Below, one piece after another: positions 19,728-28,781 of a DNA stretch of 64,000 nt (its first letter is position 1; every line of letters begins with the position of its first letter). Source of the stretch: Lachnospira multipara ATCC 19207. GTDB taxonomy: Bacteria > Bacillota > Clostridia > Lachnospirales > Lachnospiraceae. The position numbers and the translations under genes were made by a program. The notes beneath the pieces were generated by a model. That model did not search any database and was not told the origin of the DNA. It worked only from the letters and a program-made list of their open reading frames with translations. The stretch is taken from assembly GCF_000424105.1 (NCBI RefSeq), contig NZ_AUJG01000005.1, forward strand, positions 1-64,000. The letters are read 5' to 3'.

Positions 19728-21002
19728 TTGGATTCTCACAGTACGATCCAGCTAATTGTAATTATTATCTTACTTATTTTATCTGCTTTCTTTTCATCGG
19801 CAGAAACCGCATTTATAACGGTAAGTAAAATCAAATTAAGACAACTAGTGGATGAGAATAACAAACGAGCAATTCTAGTAAGTAAAATTCTAGACAATCA
19901 AAGCAAGATGCTTAGTGCAATTTTAGTAGGTAATAATATTGTTAATATTTCCTGCTCTGCCCTAGTAACAACATTTACGATTAGAATGTGGGGTAATTAT
20001 GCCACAGGTATTGCTACTGGTGTTCTAACAATTTTTGTATTAATCTTTGGCGAGATTACACCTAAGAATGCAGCAACCAAGTATTGTATGCAGTTAGCTT
20101 TAATTTATGCGCCAGTTATTAATGCATTGATTCACATTTTCACACCAATTATTATAATCATTGATTCGATTTCTAAGGTCTTTTTAAGATTACTTGGCGT
20201 CAATGAAAATGATAAAGACACAACTATTACAGAAGATGAATTACGAACTATCGTTAAGGTAAGCCACGAAGAGGGCGTTATTGAATCTGACGAGCGTAAA
20301 ATTATAAATAATCTTTTCGATTTTGGTGATACTAATGCAAAGGACGTTATGATTCCAAGAATCGACATGGTTTTAGTTAATATTGAGGCCAGCTATGACG
20401 AGGTTTTAGCCCTCTTTAGAGAGACTCAATATACTAGACTTCCAGTTTACAAGGTAGACACTGATAATATCGTAGGTATTTTAAACATAAAGGATTTAGT
20501 CCTTACTCCTATGGATGGAGATTTTAGTATTGAAAATATAATGCGAAGCGTTCATTTTACATTTGAACAGAAGAATACTTCCGAATTATTTAGAGAGATG
20601 CAGCTTAATTCCACAAGTATTGCAATTGTCCTTGATGAATACGGCTCAACTGCTGGTATGATTACAACAGAGGACTTACTTGAGGAAATCGTTGGTGAAA
20701 TTAGAGATGAATATGATACCGAGGAAAGGGAAGGCATCCATAAGATACGCAATAAGACTTATAGAGTAGAGGCTTCCTTTAAGCTTGATGATTTAAATGA
20801 TTATCTTGGGCTTAACCTTGAATCTGAGGATAATGATTCCATTGGCGGACTTATTCTTGAAAAGCTTGATAGAATTCCTGTTGCAGGAGATAAGCTAACT
20901 ATTGGAAATGTATGGTTATTTATTGAAAAAGCTTCAACTAAGAGAGCAGAATCAATAATACTTAAGATATTAGATACAGATAAGGCTTCTCAAACTAAAT
21001 AA
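19728..21002 (+). CDS. CNNM/CorC-type membrane protein with CBS pair (hemolysin family)
   Basis: About 424 residues. The N-terminal DUF21 membrane domain has three to four helices (about 5-150), then a pair of CBS nucleotide-binding domains (MIPRIDMVLVN ... GILNIKDLV, and the second repeat around STAGMITTEDLLEE) and a C-terminal CorC_HlyC domain. These proteins are implicated in magnesium or cobalt export or resistance; 'hemolysin' is a legacy label. No ATG is near: a TTG at 19722 is only 2 bases from AGGAGG, while the TTG at 19728 is 8 bases away, so I start there. Confidence 0.9.
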   Translation: MDSHSTIQLIVIIILLILSAFFSSAETAFITVSKIKLRQLVDENNKRAILVSKILDNQSKMLSAILVGNNIVNISCSALVTTFTIRMWGNYATGIATGVLTIFVLIFGEITPKNAATKYCMQLALIYAPVINALIHIFTPIIIIIDSISKVFLRLLGVNENDKDTTITEDELRTIVKVSHEEGVIESDERKIINNLFDFGDTNAKDVMIPRIDMVLVNIEASYDEVLALFRETQYTRLPVYKVDTDNIVGILNIKDLVLTPMDGDFSIENIMRSVHFTFEQKNTSELFREMQLNSTSIAIVLDEYGSTAGMITTEDLLEEIVGEIRDEYDTEEREGIHKIRNKTYRVEASFKLDDLNDYLGLNLESEDNDSIGGLILEKLDRIPVAGDKLTIGNVWLFIEKASTKRAESIILKILDTDKASQTK

Positions 21003-21008
21003 GAAACC

Positions 21009-21029
21009 AAACAAGCTCCGACTGAGTTA
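21009..21029 (+). repeat. Fragment of repeat family 2 just after the CorC-type stop codon
   Basis: The 21 bases from 21009 (ACAAGCTCCGACTGAGTTAAA) match one arm and the loop of the terminal hairpin of repeat family 2 (identical to 34132-34152 of copy A). The other arm of the hairpin is absent. It begins 6 bases after the stop codon, directly before the terminator stem. Confidence 0.7.
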
Positions 21030-21066
21030 AAGGCTATGAATTAGGAATTCCCTTATTCATAGCCTT
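21030..21066 (+). terminator. Terminator of the CNNM/CorC gene
   Basis: 12-bp stem AAGGCTATGAAT (21030-21041) with ATTCATAGCCTT (21055-21066), followed by ATTTTG. Confidence 0.8.
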
Positions 21067-21106
21067 ATTTTGTGAGAAATTATATTATTTCATTGTTATA
21101 TAGCTT

Positions 21107-23161
21107 TTATTCCTTATCCAATTTTTTGAATAGTACGTTAATCGAAAACATACTAATTATTAACACTAAAGAGAAAGCAATAATTACAATATAAGTAATA
21201 ATTTGAGCATTATCGCTAGTCTCAACATCATCTGTATCTGCTGCCAGCTCTGAGGAATCTACTGATGTTCTTTCTGTAGCCTCCTTAGAAGTCTCACTTG
21301 TAGTTTCATCTGTAGATTCCATAAGTTCATTCTCATCTGCTGCTAGTTCAGTCGTTTCTGAATCTGCTACTGTTACTAAAACTGCATCTGAAATACCTGA
21401 AAAGGAATGACTTGAGCTTGTAATTACAAAATCTGTAGAGCCTGCTTGCTGTGTAGTTATCTCATTTGCACTTTGACCAAAGTCAAGGTTTGGCATTTCA
21501 CCTATTGGCATTTCGCCTGTTGGCACTTCACCTGTTGGCATTTCACCTGTTGGCACTTCGCCTGTTGGTGTTTTGTCAATTACAGTTTCTCCAGTTGTTT
21601 CTTCCCTATTTGGCATTCCAGCTGCAAAAGAATCACTAGATGTAGAAGTGTATTGTTGCATTGTGCCAGTTATATATGAACTTACGCTAGTGTAGTAGCC
21701 ATTAAAAATTGTTCCTTCTAACTCTCCACCTTTATATAGATGATAACTAGTATCAAGAGCTAAATCACTAGAAGATAAGACTATAGACTGGTAGGCTCTA
21801 TCTGTTGTATAGGCCATGACTACATTTTCATTATCATCTGTAATTACAATGCTTGTACCTGCCTCAACCTTCTGACTAAAAGTAAGAGTTAAATAAACCT
21901 GGCTAGATTCCTCACTTATAGCATCTAACATATTACCCGTTGAACAAACTGTACCTCCATTTATATAGATTCCTGAATTAGAATCTAGACCTGAATCTTG
22001 GCTTTGCTCGCAACCCTTTGTAATAATTAGTCCATTGTAAATGTAAATGCTACCGTTTGAATCAATACCATCCCCTTCTGCATCTGAAGCTGCTACTGTT
22101 TCTCCATTATCATTTGTCTCATATTCAATTGCACAATCACAAACAAGACTATTAACTGAAATTGAAATAAGCGAACCGTTAGAGGAAGCATTTATACAAT
22201 CATCATAAGCTGTAATTGTATAATCTCCTTCTCCTCCTTCAAAATAAATATCTCCCTTTGTCTCAATACCTTCATTTTTAGTACTTGTAATGCTTAAACT
22301 TCCAGAGCCTGCAAAATAAAGAGCTATATCAGAACTTATAGCACCTGCATATTTATAATAGTAAAGTGGATCTCCTTCTGAAATACCTTCACTATCCGCT
22401 GTTTCTGTGGCAAACAATATATTTTCAATCTCACTGGCAGAATAAACGCCATAGTAAGCGGAAAGGTCTGAGTTAGTGTAGTTGCTTGAATAGCTTGCAT
22501 ACTGGTCTAAATTGTCCTTATCCATAAGACTTACCTTCTTTAATCTACCACCTGTAATTGTATTAGTTGTTCCTGCCATAGAATAAATTGTGACCTTGCA
22601 TGCGTCATAACTTGAGTCCTTATTATAGGCAAAAATTGCTGGAAGTGTGTTTTTTGATGTAAGAGTAACATTATTAAGCATTAAGTTAATATCGCCCTCT
22701 TTGTCGTTGGTGTTTACAGCTATTGTTGTCTTTTTGGCTGTTCCTGAGAATTCTATATTAGCTATCGTATTAATATTTATGACATTTGCTTCTATCAGAT
22801 CATTGTCCTCAATCGCTGTTAAATCGTCACTTAGAGACATTTTACAAACTGTTGAGACTCCATCAAAGAGAAATTCAGTAATATAAATATCTGCTAAGTT
22901 ATTGTTATTATAATCTTCTAAAAATGTGTCATAATCTTCTAGTGTATATGTTTTAATTTCATTAGTATTCCCATCTACCGTCATTGTAAAATCTGATAGA
23001 TTAACATAAATATCTGCCTCTAAATCAGTTTCTTCTGCTGCATAAATATTAGTTAAATTAAGAAAAATTAATGATACGAGGCTAGTGAAAAATAAAACCC
23101 CAGTTAGCAAATAAGCTACTGTTTTTTCATAAGTAGTGGATTTAAAATTTTTAACCTTCAT
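21107..23161 (-). CDS. Secreted, membrane-anchored carbohydrate-binding beta-helix protein (DUF4353 type)
   Basis: 684 residues from the ATG at 23161, chosen because GGGAG lies 9 bases upstream; an ATG 15 bases earlier has no site. Signal peptide (about 10-35); then beta-helix repeats typical of the DUF4353 family (SNGSIYIYNG, NSGIYINGGT, EGIETKGDIYFEGG). The founding relative, Cthe_2159 of C. thermocellum, was reported to bind cellulose and polygalacturonic acid. Near residue 535 is a five-unit Gly-Glu-Met/Val-Pro-Thr repeat, then a Thr/Ser/Glu-rich stalk and a C-terminal membrane helix with a short basic tail. It probably displays a polysaccharide-binding domain on the surface, in keeping with the pectin genes at 25629 and 46799. 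Confidence 0.85.
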   Translation of the reverse strand: MKVKNFKSTTYEKTVAYLLTGVLFFTSLVSLIFLNLTNIYAAEETDLEADIYVNLSDFTMTVDGNTNEIKTYTLEDYDTFLEDYNNNNLADIYITEFLFDGVSTVCKMSLSDDLTAIEDNDLIEANVININTIANIEFSGTAKKTTIAVNTNDKEGDINLMLNNVTLTSKNTLPAIFAYNKDSSYDACKVTIYSMAGTTNTITGGRLKKVSLMDKDNLDQYASYSSNYTNSDLSAYYGVYSASEIENILFATETADSEGISEGDPLYYYKYAGAISSDIALYFAGSGSLSITSTKNEGIETKGDIYFEGGEGDYTITAYDDCINASSNGSLISISVNSLVCDCAIEYETNDNGETVAASDAEGDGIDSNGSIYIYNGLIITKGCEQSQDSGLDSNSGIYINGGTVCSTGNMLDAISEESSQVYLTLTFSQKVEAGTSIVITDDNENVVMAYTTDRAYQSIVLSSSDLALDTSYHLYKGGELEGTIFNGYYTSVSSYITGTMQQYTSTSSDSFAAGMPNREETTGETVIDKTPTGEVPTGEMPTGEVPTGEMPIGEMPNLDFGQSANEITTQQAGSTDFVITSSSHSFSGISDAVLVTVADSETTELAADENELMESTDETTSETSKEATERTSVDSSELAADTDDVETSDNAQIITYIVIIAFSLVLIISMFSINVLFKKLDKE
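21491..21565 (-). repeat. 15-bp tandem repeat, five units, inside the carbohydrate-binding gene
   Basis: Five consecutive 15-base units of the type TGGCAYTTCRCCTGT on the + strand encode (Gly-Glu-Met/Val-Pro-Thr/Ile)5 on the minus strand. Units differ at only one to two positions, mostly synonymous or Met/Val. It is a linker-like repeat that may vary in copy number between strains. Confidence 0.9.
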
Positions 23162-23221
23162 GAAAAAATCTCCCATTTAATTTTTTATTTCTCACAATTT
23201 GATTATAAGAAAAAGAAAAAG

Positions 23222-23250
23222 GCAAGACAAGGAAATCCACCTTATCTTGC
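23222..23250 (-). terminator. Terminator of dapL
   Basis: GCAAGACAAGG (23222-23232) with CCTTATCTTGC (23240-23250), one mismatch; followed on the minus strand by CTTTTTCTTTTTC. Confidence 0.75.
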
Positions 23251-23296
23251 GCTTTTTTCACAAAAGATTCACATTGTAAATCCATATATAGTTTTA

Positions 23297-24511
23297 TTAT
23301 AAAGCCTTAATTCTATCAAGAGCTCTAACTGTATTCTCATAAGAACCAAATGCTGTAAGTCTAAAATAACCTTCACCACTTGGACCAAAGCCTGAACCTG
23401 GAGTACCAACAACGTTAGCATTCTCAAGTAAGTAATCAAAGAATTCCCAGCTTGTCATCTTATCAGGAGTCTTAAGCCAGATATATGGCGCATTAACACC
23501 TCCTGAAACTGTGTAACCAGCTTCCTTTAAGCCTGTAAGGATTGTCTTAGCATTATTCATGTAGTAAGCAATCTGTTCCTTAGTCTGCTTCTGGCCTTCT
23601 TCTGTATAAATAGCAGCACCAGCCTTCTGAATAATGTATGGAGCACCATTAAACTTAGTTCCATGTCTTCTTGCCCAAAGGCTATGAAGCATAACGTCTC
23701 CGCTCTTTAAATCCTTAGGAATTACTGTAAAGCCAAGTCTTGTACCTGTAAAGCCTGCATTCTTAGAGAAAGATCTAAGCTCGATTGCACATGTTCTTGC
23801 ACCTTCACATTCATAAATTGTATGTGGTACATCCTCTTCTGAAATATATGCCTCATAAGCTGCATCATAGATAATTACTGCTCCAACCTTATTAGCATAG
23901 TCAACCCATCTTTGAAGCTCTGACTTAGTAATTGTAGAACCTGTAGGGTTATTAGGGAAGCAAAGATAGATAATATCAGGTGTTTCCTTTGGTAAATCAG
24001 GGGCGAAATTAGTCTCGGCTGTACATGGCATATAAATAACGTTAGACCACTTACCAAGATCTGGAAGATAATCACCTGTTCTACCTGCCATAGCATTAGT
24101 ATCAACATATACTGGATAAACTGGATCACAAACTGCAATCTTATTATCTACAGAGAAAATGTCACCAATATTACCTGAGTCTGACTTAGCACCATCAGAT
24201 ACAAAGATTTCATCTGCATTAATATCTGCACCACGTCTCTTATAATCAAAATCTGCAATTGCATTTCTTAAGAATTCATATCCTAAATCTGGAGCATAAC
24301 CCTTAAATGTCTCCTTATGAGCCATCTCATCAACCGCCGAATGAAGAGTATCAATAACAACTGGTGATAATGGTAATGTTACATCACCAATACCAAGTCT
24401 AATAATTTCTTTGTCTGGATTAGCATTCTGATATGCATTAACCTTCTTAGCAATAGTTGAAAAAAGGTAACTTCCTGGGAGCTTTAAATAGTTTTCGTTA
24501 ATTTTAAACAT
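23297..24511 (-). CDS. dapL: LL-diaminopimelate aminotransferase
   Basis: 404 residues from the ATG at 24511, preceded by AGGAGG; a longer reading frame lacks a site and adds 21 residues absent from the family. PLP-lysine motif [23 protein letters not shown], and a [13 protein letters not shown] stretch are typical of DapL. It converts tetrahydrodipicolinate directly to LL-diaminopimelate, a one-step lysine/cell-wall route found in plants, chlamydiae and many Clostridia. The gene stands alone with its own terminator. Confidence 0.95.
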   Translation of the reverse strand: MFKINENYLKLPGSYLFSTIAKKVNAYQNANPDKEIIRLGIGDVTLPLSPVVIDTLHSAVDEMAHKETFKGYAPDLGYEFLRNAIADFDYKRRGADINADEIFVSDGAKSDSGNIGDIFSVDNKIAVCDPVYPVYVDTNAMAGRTGDYLPDLGKWSNVIYMPCTAETNFAPDLPKETPDIIYLCFPNNPTGSTITKSELQRWVDYANKVGAVIIYDAAYEAYISEEDVPHTIYECEGARTCAIELRSFSKNAGFTGTRLGFTVIPKDLKSGDVMLHSLWARRHGTKFNGAPYIIQKAGAAIYTEEGQKQTKEQIAYYMNNAKTILTGLKEAGYTVSGGVNAPYIWLKTPDKMTSWEFFDYLLENANVVGTPGSGFGPSGEGYFRLTAFGSYENTVRALDRIKAL

Positions 24512-24580
24512 GTTCTTCCTCCTAACATTTACGTACAATGATGTAATTATACAACCCCAAAAAGTTAGATACAACTAAAT

Positions 24581-24613
24581 AAAGCAAGACCTAATAATAT
24601 TAAGTCTTGCTTT
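24581..24613 (-). terminator. Terminator of the J-domain gene
   Basis: 10-bp stem AAAGCAAGAC (24581-24590) with GTCTTGCTTT (24604-24613); on the minus strand AT-rich sequence follows. Confidence 0.75.
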
Positions 24614-24623
24614 TAGTTAAGCA

Positions 24624-25457
24624 TTATACATCAAGATAAAATCTTAATAATCTCTCGTACTCTGTATTAATTGCCAACAGTATATCTTTATCACCGCTCA
24701 TATTATCTGGATGATATATCTTAGCTAGTGATTTATATCTCTTTTTTAAAGTGTCCTGATCATGTACCCCCTTAAAAAATATCTTTACACCGTCAGAATT
24801 AGTAGCATTCTTTCTTGCCTCTCTATAGACTCTGTCCTTATAGACAAGCTTTTCTCTTTCAAATCTCTCCTTATCAATAGTTAACTGGCGATTCTGCTTT
24901 TCAAGCATCTGCCACTTTTGATCATAGAGACTCTTTTGATTCTCAAGTTGCTGCTTTAAAATCATGTTCTTATTCTGCTGTCTTGCTAACATGTGCTTTT
25001 GTATGTCTATGAGATTTCGTTCATCTTCAAGCGTCTTATCTAGTTCCTGTAATCTCATATGTTCCTTAAAAAGCCACTTTTTCTGCTCCTTTTCACTAAG
25101 CTGCTGAAATTCTTTATGCTTATCTGCTGTCATTATAGTATTAGCATCATCTTCAACTAACTTAACGTCCTCCTTTAAAGAGCTGTTATTAGACGCTGCC
25201 TGTGAATAGTCCTCTAAATTAGAGGAATTATCTAGTATAACCTTCTTATCTAATTCTTCCTGTTTGGTCTCTTCTTTTAAAGGCTTTGAGTTTGCCCAAT
25301 TAATCTGGGCTATATTCTTCTTCTTTAAATTATCTTCAAGACCTTCACTTTCAAACCCTTTTACCCCTGAAGCTTTAGCAATTTTGACTGCAACACTCTT
25401 GGCATAATTCTCTACATTAGAATTAGCAAAATAATTAGTCTTAAAATTTTCCTGCAT
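24624..25457 (-). CDS. J-domain protein with long coiled coil, function unknown
   Basis: 277 residues. Residues about 125-215 form a charged coiled coil (heptad-like Leu/Gln/Lys pattern, many Gln). At the C-terminus (about 230-277) is a J domain with the invariant His-Pro-Asp (YHPDN) followed by the helix LAINTEYERLLRFYL. The J domain stimulates Hsp70 ATPase; here it lies at the C-terminus rather than the N-terminus and there is no Gly-rich or zinc domain, so this is not DnaJ itself. It may recruit DnaK to a specific complex. There are own ribosome site and terminator; no dnaK is nearby. Confidence 0.8.
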   Translation of the reverse strand: MQENFKTNYFANSNVENYAKSVAVKIAKASGVKGFESEGLEDNLKKKNIAQINWANSKPLKEETKQEELDKKVILDNSSNLEDYSQAASNNSSLKEDVKLVEDDANTIMTADKHKEFQQLSEKEQKKWLFKEHMRLQELDKTLEDERNLIDIQKHMLARQQNKNMILKQQLENQKSLYDQKWQMLEKQNRQLTIDKERFEREKLVYKDRVYREARKNATNSDGVKIFFKGVHDQDTLKKRYKSLAKIYHPDNMSGDKDILLAINTEYERLLRFYLDV

Positions 25458-25560
25458 AGTTCACTCCGTTTTTTACACGTTCAATATCCTAACTTTATGT
25501 TAAAACTAATTTACTATTTAGTCAACTAAAATAAGTCAAACTATTCTACTAGTATAAAAA

Positions 25561-25597
25561 AGAGAGACATTTTCAAAAAAATCAAAAAAGTCTCTCT
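25561..25597 (-). terminator. Terminator of the GH105-type gene
   Basis: AGAGAGAC (25561-25568) with GTCTCTCT (25590-25597); on the minus strand it is followed by TTTTTTATAC. Confidence 0.8.
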
Positions 25598-25628
25598 AAT
25601 AATGCAAAATAAAGTTATTCAATTAAAA

Positions 25629-26765
25629 CTAGTTTGAGCATCTAAGGCGCTCTGTGTAAGCTAATAGGAATGGTCCAACACCCTTAGCATCGTCCTTTAC
25701 GATAGGCTCTGACATATAGTAGTCATAAGTACCTGGACGATTGTTGCTACCACCTAAACCGGCAACTAAACAGATACCGTCAAGAGAAATTGTTCCGTCT
25801 TCTCCAGCCTTTAAGTATCTATCTTCGATACCCTTTAATGCCTTAAAGCCGTATTCTCTATAACTTTCTGGTAAGAAACCAAGTCTTACACCCTTTAAGA
25901 GAGCATAAGCCATAATTGCGCTACCTGATGTCTCAAGATAATTCTTCTCCATGCCACCAAAGTTTACAACCTGGTACCACATACCTGATTCATCCTGATA
26001 CTTAAGCATTGCATTCATAAGGTCAACAAATGCGTCTTTCATCATCTTGCATTCCTTATCATACTTATGGTCTTCGTTATCTACCTTATCTAGAGTATCT
26101 AAAAGTGCCATAGCATACCAACCAATAGCTCGTAACCAAACATTCTGAGAAAGTCCTGTAACCTTATCACACCAGAAAGCTTCCTTGCTTGTATCAATAG
26201 CATGATAGTAAAGTCCGTTAAGAGGATTTCTTAAATTCTCAATTACAAACTTAAACTGGCTGAAAATGTCATCATAGTTGGCTCTGTTATTGAACTTAGT
26301 TTCATATTCCATATAGAATGGCTGTCCCATATACATACCATCAAGCCATACCTGGTTTGGATAAATGTCCTTATGCCAGAAATTGCCTGTCTTAGTTCTT
26401 GGCATGATTTCAATCTGAGAATAAACTAAATCAATTGCCTTCTTGTACTTTTCTTTGCCTGTTAATTCATAGAGTTCAAATAAAGTCTTACCTGCATTAA
26501 CATTATCTATATTCTTCTCACCAATGCTGTAGCCGTCAATGCTTCCATCCTCAAAAACTCTGTGATCAATAAATTTGTCGGCGAAGTCTAAATACTTCTT
26601 GTCTCCTGAAATTGCATACATTTCTAAAATAGCCTTAATCATAACGCCGTCAATGTAATTCCACTTTGACTTAATGCCTGCCTTAAGCTTTTCGATGTTC
26701 CATGCTGGAGTATCAAGTGTACTTCTCTCCATTAAACCATCGATATACTGTACTATGATGTCCAT
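25629..26765 (-). CDS. Glycoside hydrolase family 88/105 (unsaturated rhamnogalacturonyl hydrolase-type)
   Basis: 378 residues from the ATG at 26765, preceded by AAGGAGA; a longer frame adds 15 residues without a site. The fold-typical block VWLDGMYMGQPFYMEY (about residues 120-136) carries the conserved catalytic Asp, and GWYAMALLDTL and the C-terminal GVGPFLLAYTER match the YteR/YesR branch. The enzyme removes unsaturated galacturonate from oligosaccharides made by pectin lyases. There is no signal peptide, so it is cytoplasmic and would act on imported oligomers produced by a secreted enzyme such as the lyase at 46799. Confidence 0.92.
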   Translation of the reverse strand: MDIIVQYIDGLMERSTLDTPAWNIEKLKAGIKSKWNYIDGVMIKAILEMYAISGDKKYLDFADKFIDHRVFEDGSIDGYSIGEKNIDNVNAGKTLFELYELTGKEKYKKAIDLVYSQIEIMPRTKTGNFWHKDIYPNQVWLDGMYMGQPFYMEYETKFNNRANYDDIFSQFKFVIENLRNPLNGLYYHAIDTSKEAFWCDKVTGLSQNVWLRAIGWYAMALLDTLDKVDNEDHKYDKECKMMKDAFVDLMNAMLKYQDESGMWYQVVNFGGMEKNYLETSGSAIMAYALLKGVRLGFLPESYREYGFKALKGIEDRYLKAGEDGTISLDGICLVAGLGGSNNRPGTYDYYMSEPIVKDDAKGVGPFLLAYTERLRCSN

Positions 26766-26872
26766 TTGTATCTCCTTAAATTCCCTTAATTTGAGTATCA
26801 AATTTAACACTCAATGCTCTAATTTTACTCCATAGAATATAAAATATCAAGCTATCTAAACACTTGTTTTTA

Positions 26873-26902
26873 CTTGACATTGTCTGTTATTTGTCAGACA
26901 AT
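26873..26902 (+). promoter_or_regulatory. Promoter of the patatin gene with overlapping inverted repeat (possible operator)
   Basis: TTGACA (26873-26878), 18 bases, GACAAT (26897-26902). Within it, TTGTCTG (26880-26886) and CAGACAA (26895-26901) form a perfect 7-bp inverted repeat with an 8-base spacer covering the spacer and -10 region. Such a palindrome across a promoter suggests binding of a dimeric repressor; the regulator is unknown. Confidence 0.45.
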
Positions 26903-26931
26903 TATATTAATTGTACTATTAGGAGGTAAAT

Positions 26932-27783
26932 ATGAAAACTGGCATAGTTTTTGAAGGTGGAGCTTTTAGATCTATCTATTCATGCGGCGTAATGGACGCC
27001 TTACTCGAACTTGATTTTATGCCTGATTATATAATCGGTGTATCTGCAGGTGCAGCTTATGCAGCAAGTTATGCATCTAAGCAGGTTGGTAGAAATTTAA
27101 AAATTATCATGGATTATCGTGATGATAAGAGATACATGGGACTTCTTAATATGTTAGATCCTGGTAACCGTTCATTATACGGTCTTGATTTTGCTTACGA
27201 GACTATTCCTAATGAACTTGTACCTTTTGATTATGATACATTTAGACAATATAAGGGAGAATTCTACTGCGTAGTAACAAATGTAGAAACTGGTAAACCA
27301 GAGTATCTTCCATATACAGGTCTTGATAAGACTAATACAGTACTTAAGGCAACTTGTGCCCTTCCTGTATTTTTCCCATATATCAATATCAATGGCACAA
27401 ACTATATGGATGGTGGTTTATCTGATTCTATCCCTGTAGAGAGAGCCCTAGCAGATGGCTGTGACAAGCTATTAGTAGTTCTTACAAGAGAACCGGGTTA
27501 TACAAAGACTACATCAAGTGTTACAAAGCAGGCTGCAAAGATTTATAAGAATAAGCCTGAGCTTGCAAGAGACTTACTTACAAGAGCGGATAAATATAAC
27601 CGCCAGCTTGAAAGACTTGACCGTCTTGAAAGAGAAGGTAAAGCTTATGTTATGAGACCTGTTTCTACAAAGGGCTTTAAAAGAACAGAGAAAGATAAGA
27701 CAAAGATTTTATCTCTTTATAATGATGGTTATAATCAGACTTATAACCAGATTGAAGCAATCAGAGATTTCTTTAAGGCTTAA
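26932..27783 (+). CDS. Patatin-like phospholipase
   Basis: 283 residues. Patatin motifs: FEGGAFRSIYSCG oxyanion loop at the N-terminus, the nucleophile elbow GVSAGA (about residues 37-42), and the catalytic Asp in MDGGLSDSIP (about 162). This is the YjjU/RssA-like single-domain family of serine acyl hydrolases; there is no signal peptide or membrane helix, so it is cytoplasmic. The catalytic Ser-Asp dyad is complete, so it should be active on lipids or acyl esters; the real substrate is unknown. An AGGAGG site lies 6 bases before the ATG. Single gene with its own promoter and terminator. Confidence 0.92.
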   Translation: MKTGIVFEGGAFRSIYSCGVMDALLELDFMPDYIIGVSAGAAYAASYASKQVGRNLKIIMDYRDDKRYMGLLNMLDPGNRSLYGLDFAYETIPNELVPFDYDTFRQYKGEFYCVVTNVETGKPEYLPYTGLDKTNTVLKATCALPVFFPYININGTNYMDGGLSDSIPVERALADGCDKLLVVLTREPGYTKTTSSVTKQAAKIYKNKPELARDLLTRADKYNRQLERLDRLEREGKAYVMRPVSTKGFKRTEKDKTKILSLYNDGYNQTYNQIEAIRDFFKA

Positions 27784-27822
27784 TACTAGCTTTGAAAATG
27801 TATTGCTAAGGGACATAAAAAC

Positions 27823-27862
27823 AAAAAGCTCAAGTTACTTTAAAAGTAGCAAGAGCTTTTTT
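27823..27862. terminator. Terminator between patatin and YdcF genes
   Basis: Stem AAAAAGCTC (27823-27831) with GAGCTTTTTT (27853-27862) plus an inner TTACTTT/AAAGTAG stem. T-runs on both strands let it serve both convergent genes. Confidence 0.8.
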
Positions 27863-27879
27863 TATAAATAATATCAATC

Positions 27880-28626
27880 TTATAAATTACCCAATATAAA
27901 ATCCTTAGTAATTCCAATAGCTTCCCTTAACATAAAGTTAGGAAGTATTATCATATCTGATTTAGCTGGATAGCTATATACATTTTCAAAGCCAGTCTTT
28001 TTAGCAATTAGGCAAGCTCTAAATATGTGGAAGTTAGTAGATACAATTAAGACCTTAGCCTTACTATCCTTAATTATCTCATAGGAATTTGCTAGGTTCT
28101 CATCTGTGTTAATGGACTTATCTTCTTTTATGATTCTATCCTCACTTACTCCCTTATCAATTAGATATTCTGCCATAGCATCTGCTTCTGTCATAGGCTC
28201 ATTGGGGCCTTGTCCACCAGATACTATAATTGGACAGTCGTAAATATTTGCTAGTTCAAGGGCTGCGTCTAGGCGTAATTTAAGAGCCTTTGAAGGACCC
28301 GCCTCCTTAACTAGGCAACCTAAAACTATAATGTAGTCGTAATTATTCTCCTTATCCTTCTTTGCAAAGCCTGATACAATAAGGCCTTCAAGGACTATAA
28401 ATAAGGCTAGACCTATGGTAAAGACTGACCAGAAGATTCTTTTTATAATTTTATGAATTTTAATTCTGCCGGACTTTTCTAATCTTTTTAGTAAATATAG
28501 GACAATGAAAAAAGCCGAAATTATAATCCACATAAAGACAAAACTAAGTTTGAAGCCTGCGTAACTAACGCAGATTATATAGTAAAGGGCCGATAGAAGG
28601 CCTACAATTAAAAATACATTTTCCAT
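27880..28626 (-). CDS. YdcF/SanA family (DUF218) membrane protein
   Basis: 248 residues. Three N-terminal hydrophobic helices (about 1-90) are followed by the DUF218 domain: YIIVLGCLV, RLDAALEL, IIVSGGQGPNE, then SINTDENLANS and a late SNFHIFRA motif. Related proteins (SanA, YdcF, ElyC) affect envelope integrity in Enterobacteria; their biochemical activity is still unclear, though a nucleotide-binding Rossmann-like fold is known. It is likely an inner-membrane protein with the domain outside or at the membrane face. Single gene. Confidence 0.9.
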   Translation of the reverse strand: MENVFLIVGLLSALYYIICVSYAGFKLSFVFMWIIISAFFIVLYLLKRLEKSGRIKIHKIIKRIFWSVFTIGLALFIVLEGLIVSGFAKKDKENNYDYIIVLGCLVKEAGPSKALKLRLDAALELANIYDCPIIVSGGQGPNEPMTEADAMAEYLIDKGVSEDRIIKEDKSINTDENLANSYEIIKDSKAKVLIVSTNFHIFRACLIAKKTGFENVYSYPAKSDMIILPNFMLREAIGITKDFILGNL

Positions 28627-28781
28627 AAAAACCTCTCATTCCGTAATTCCTAGTATAACAAAGAATAGGCGGGATTTATAGCTTTAAAAAGAAATCGGAC
28701 ACTAGTACTATTTTCCTAGATATCAGAGAAGTTAAGTTTGCTAAAATTAGATAAAAGCTTATTTTAAAGGAGATTATTTTT

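Noticed and set aside
21491-21565. Short regular repeats that might suggest a CRISPR array
   Set aside because: They are 15-bp units in a coding frame without spacers; a linker repeat.
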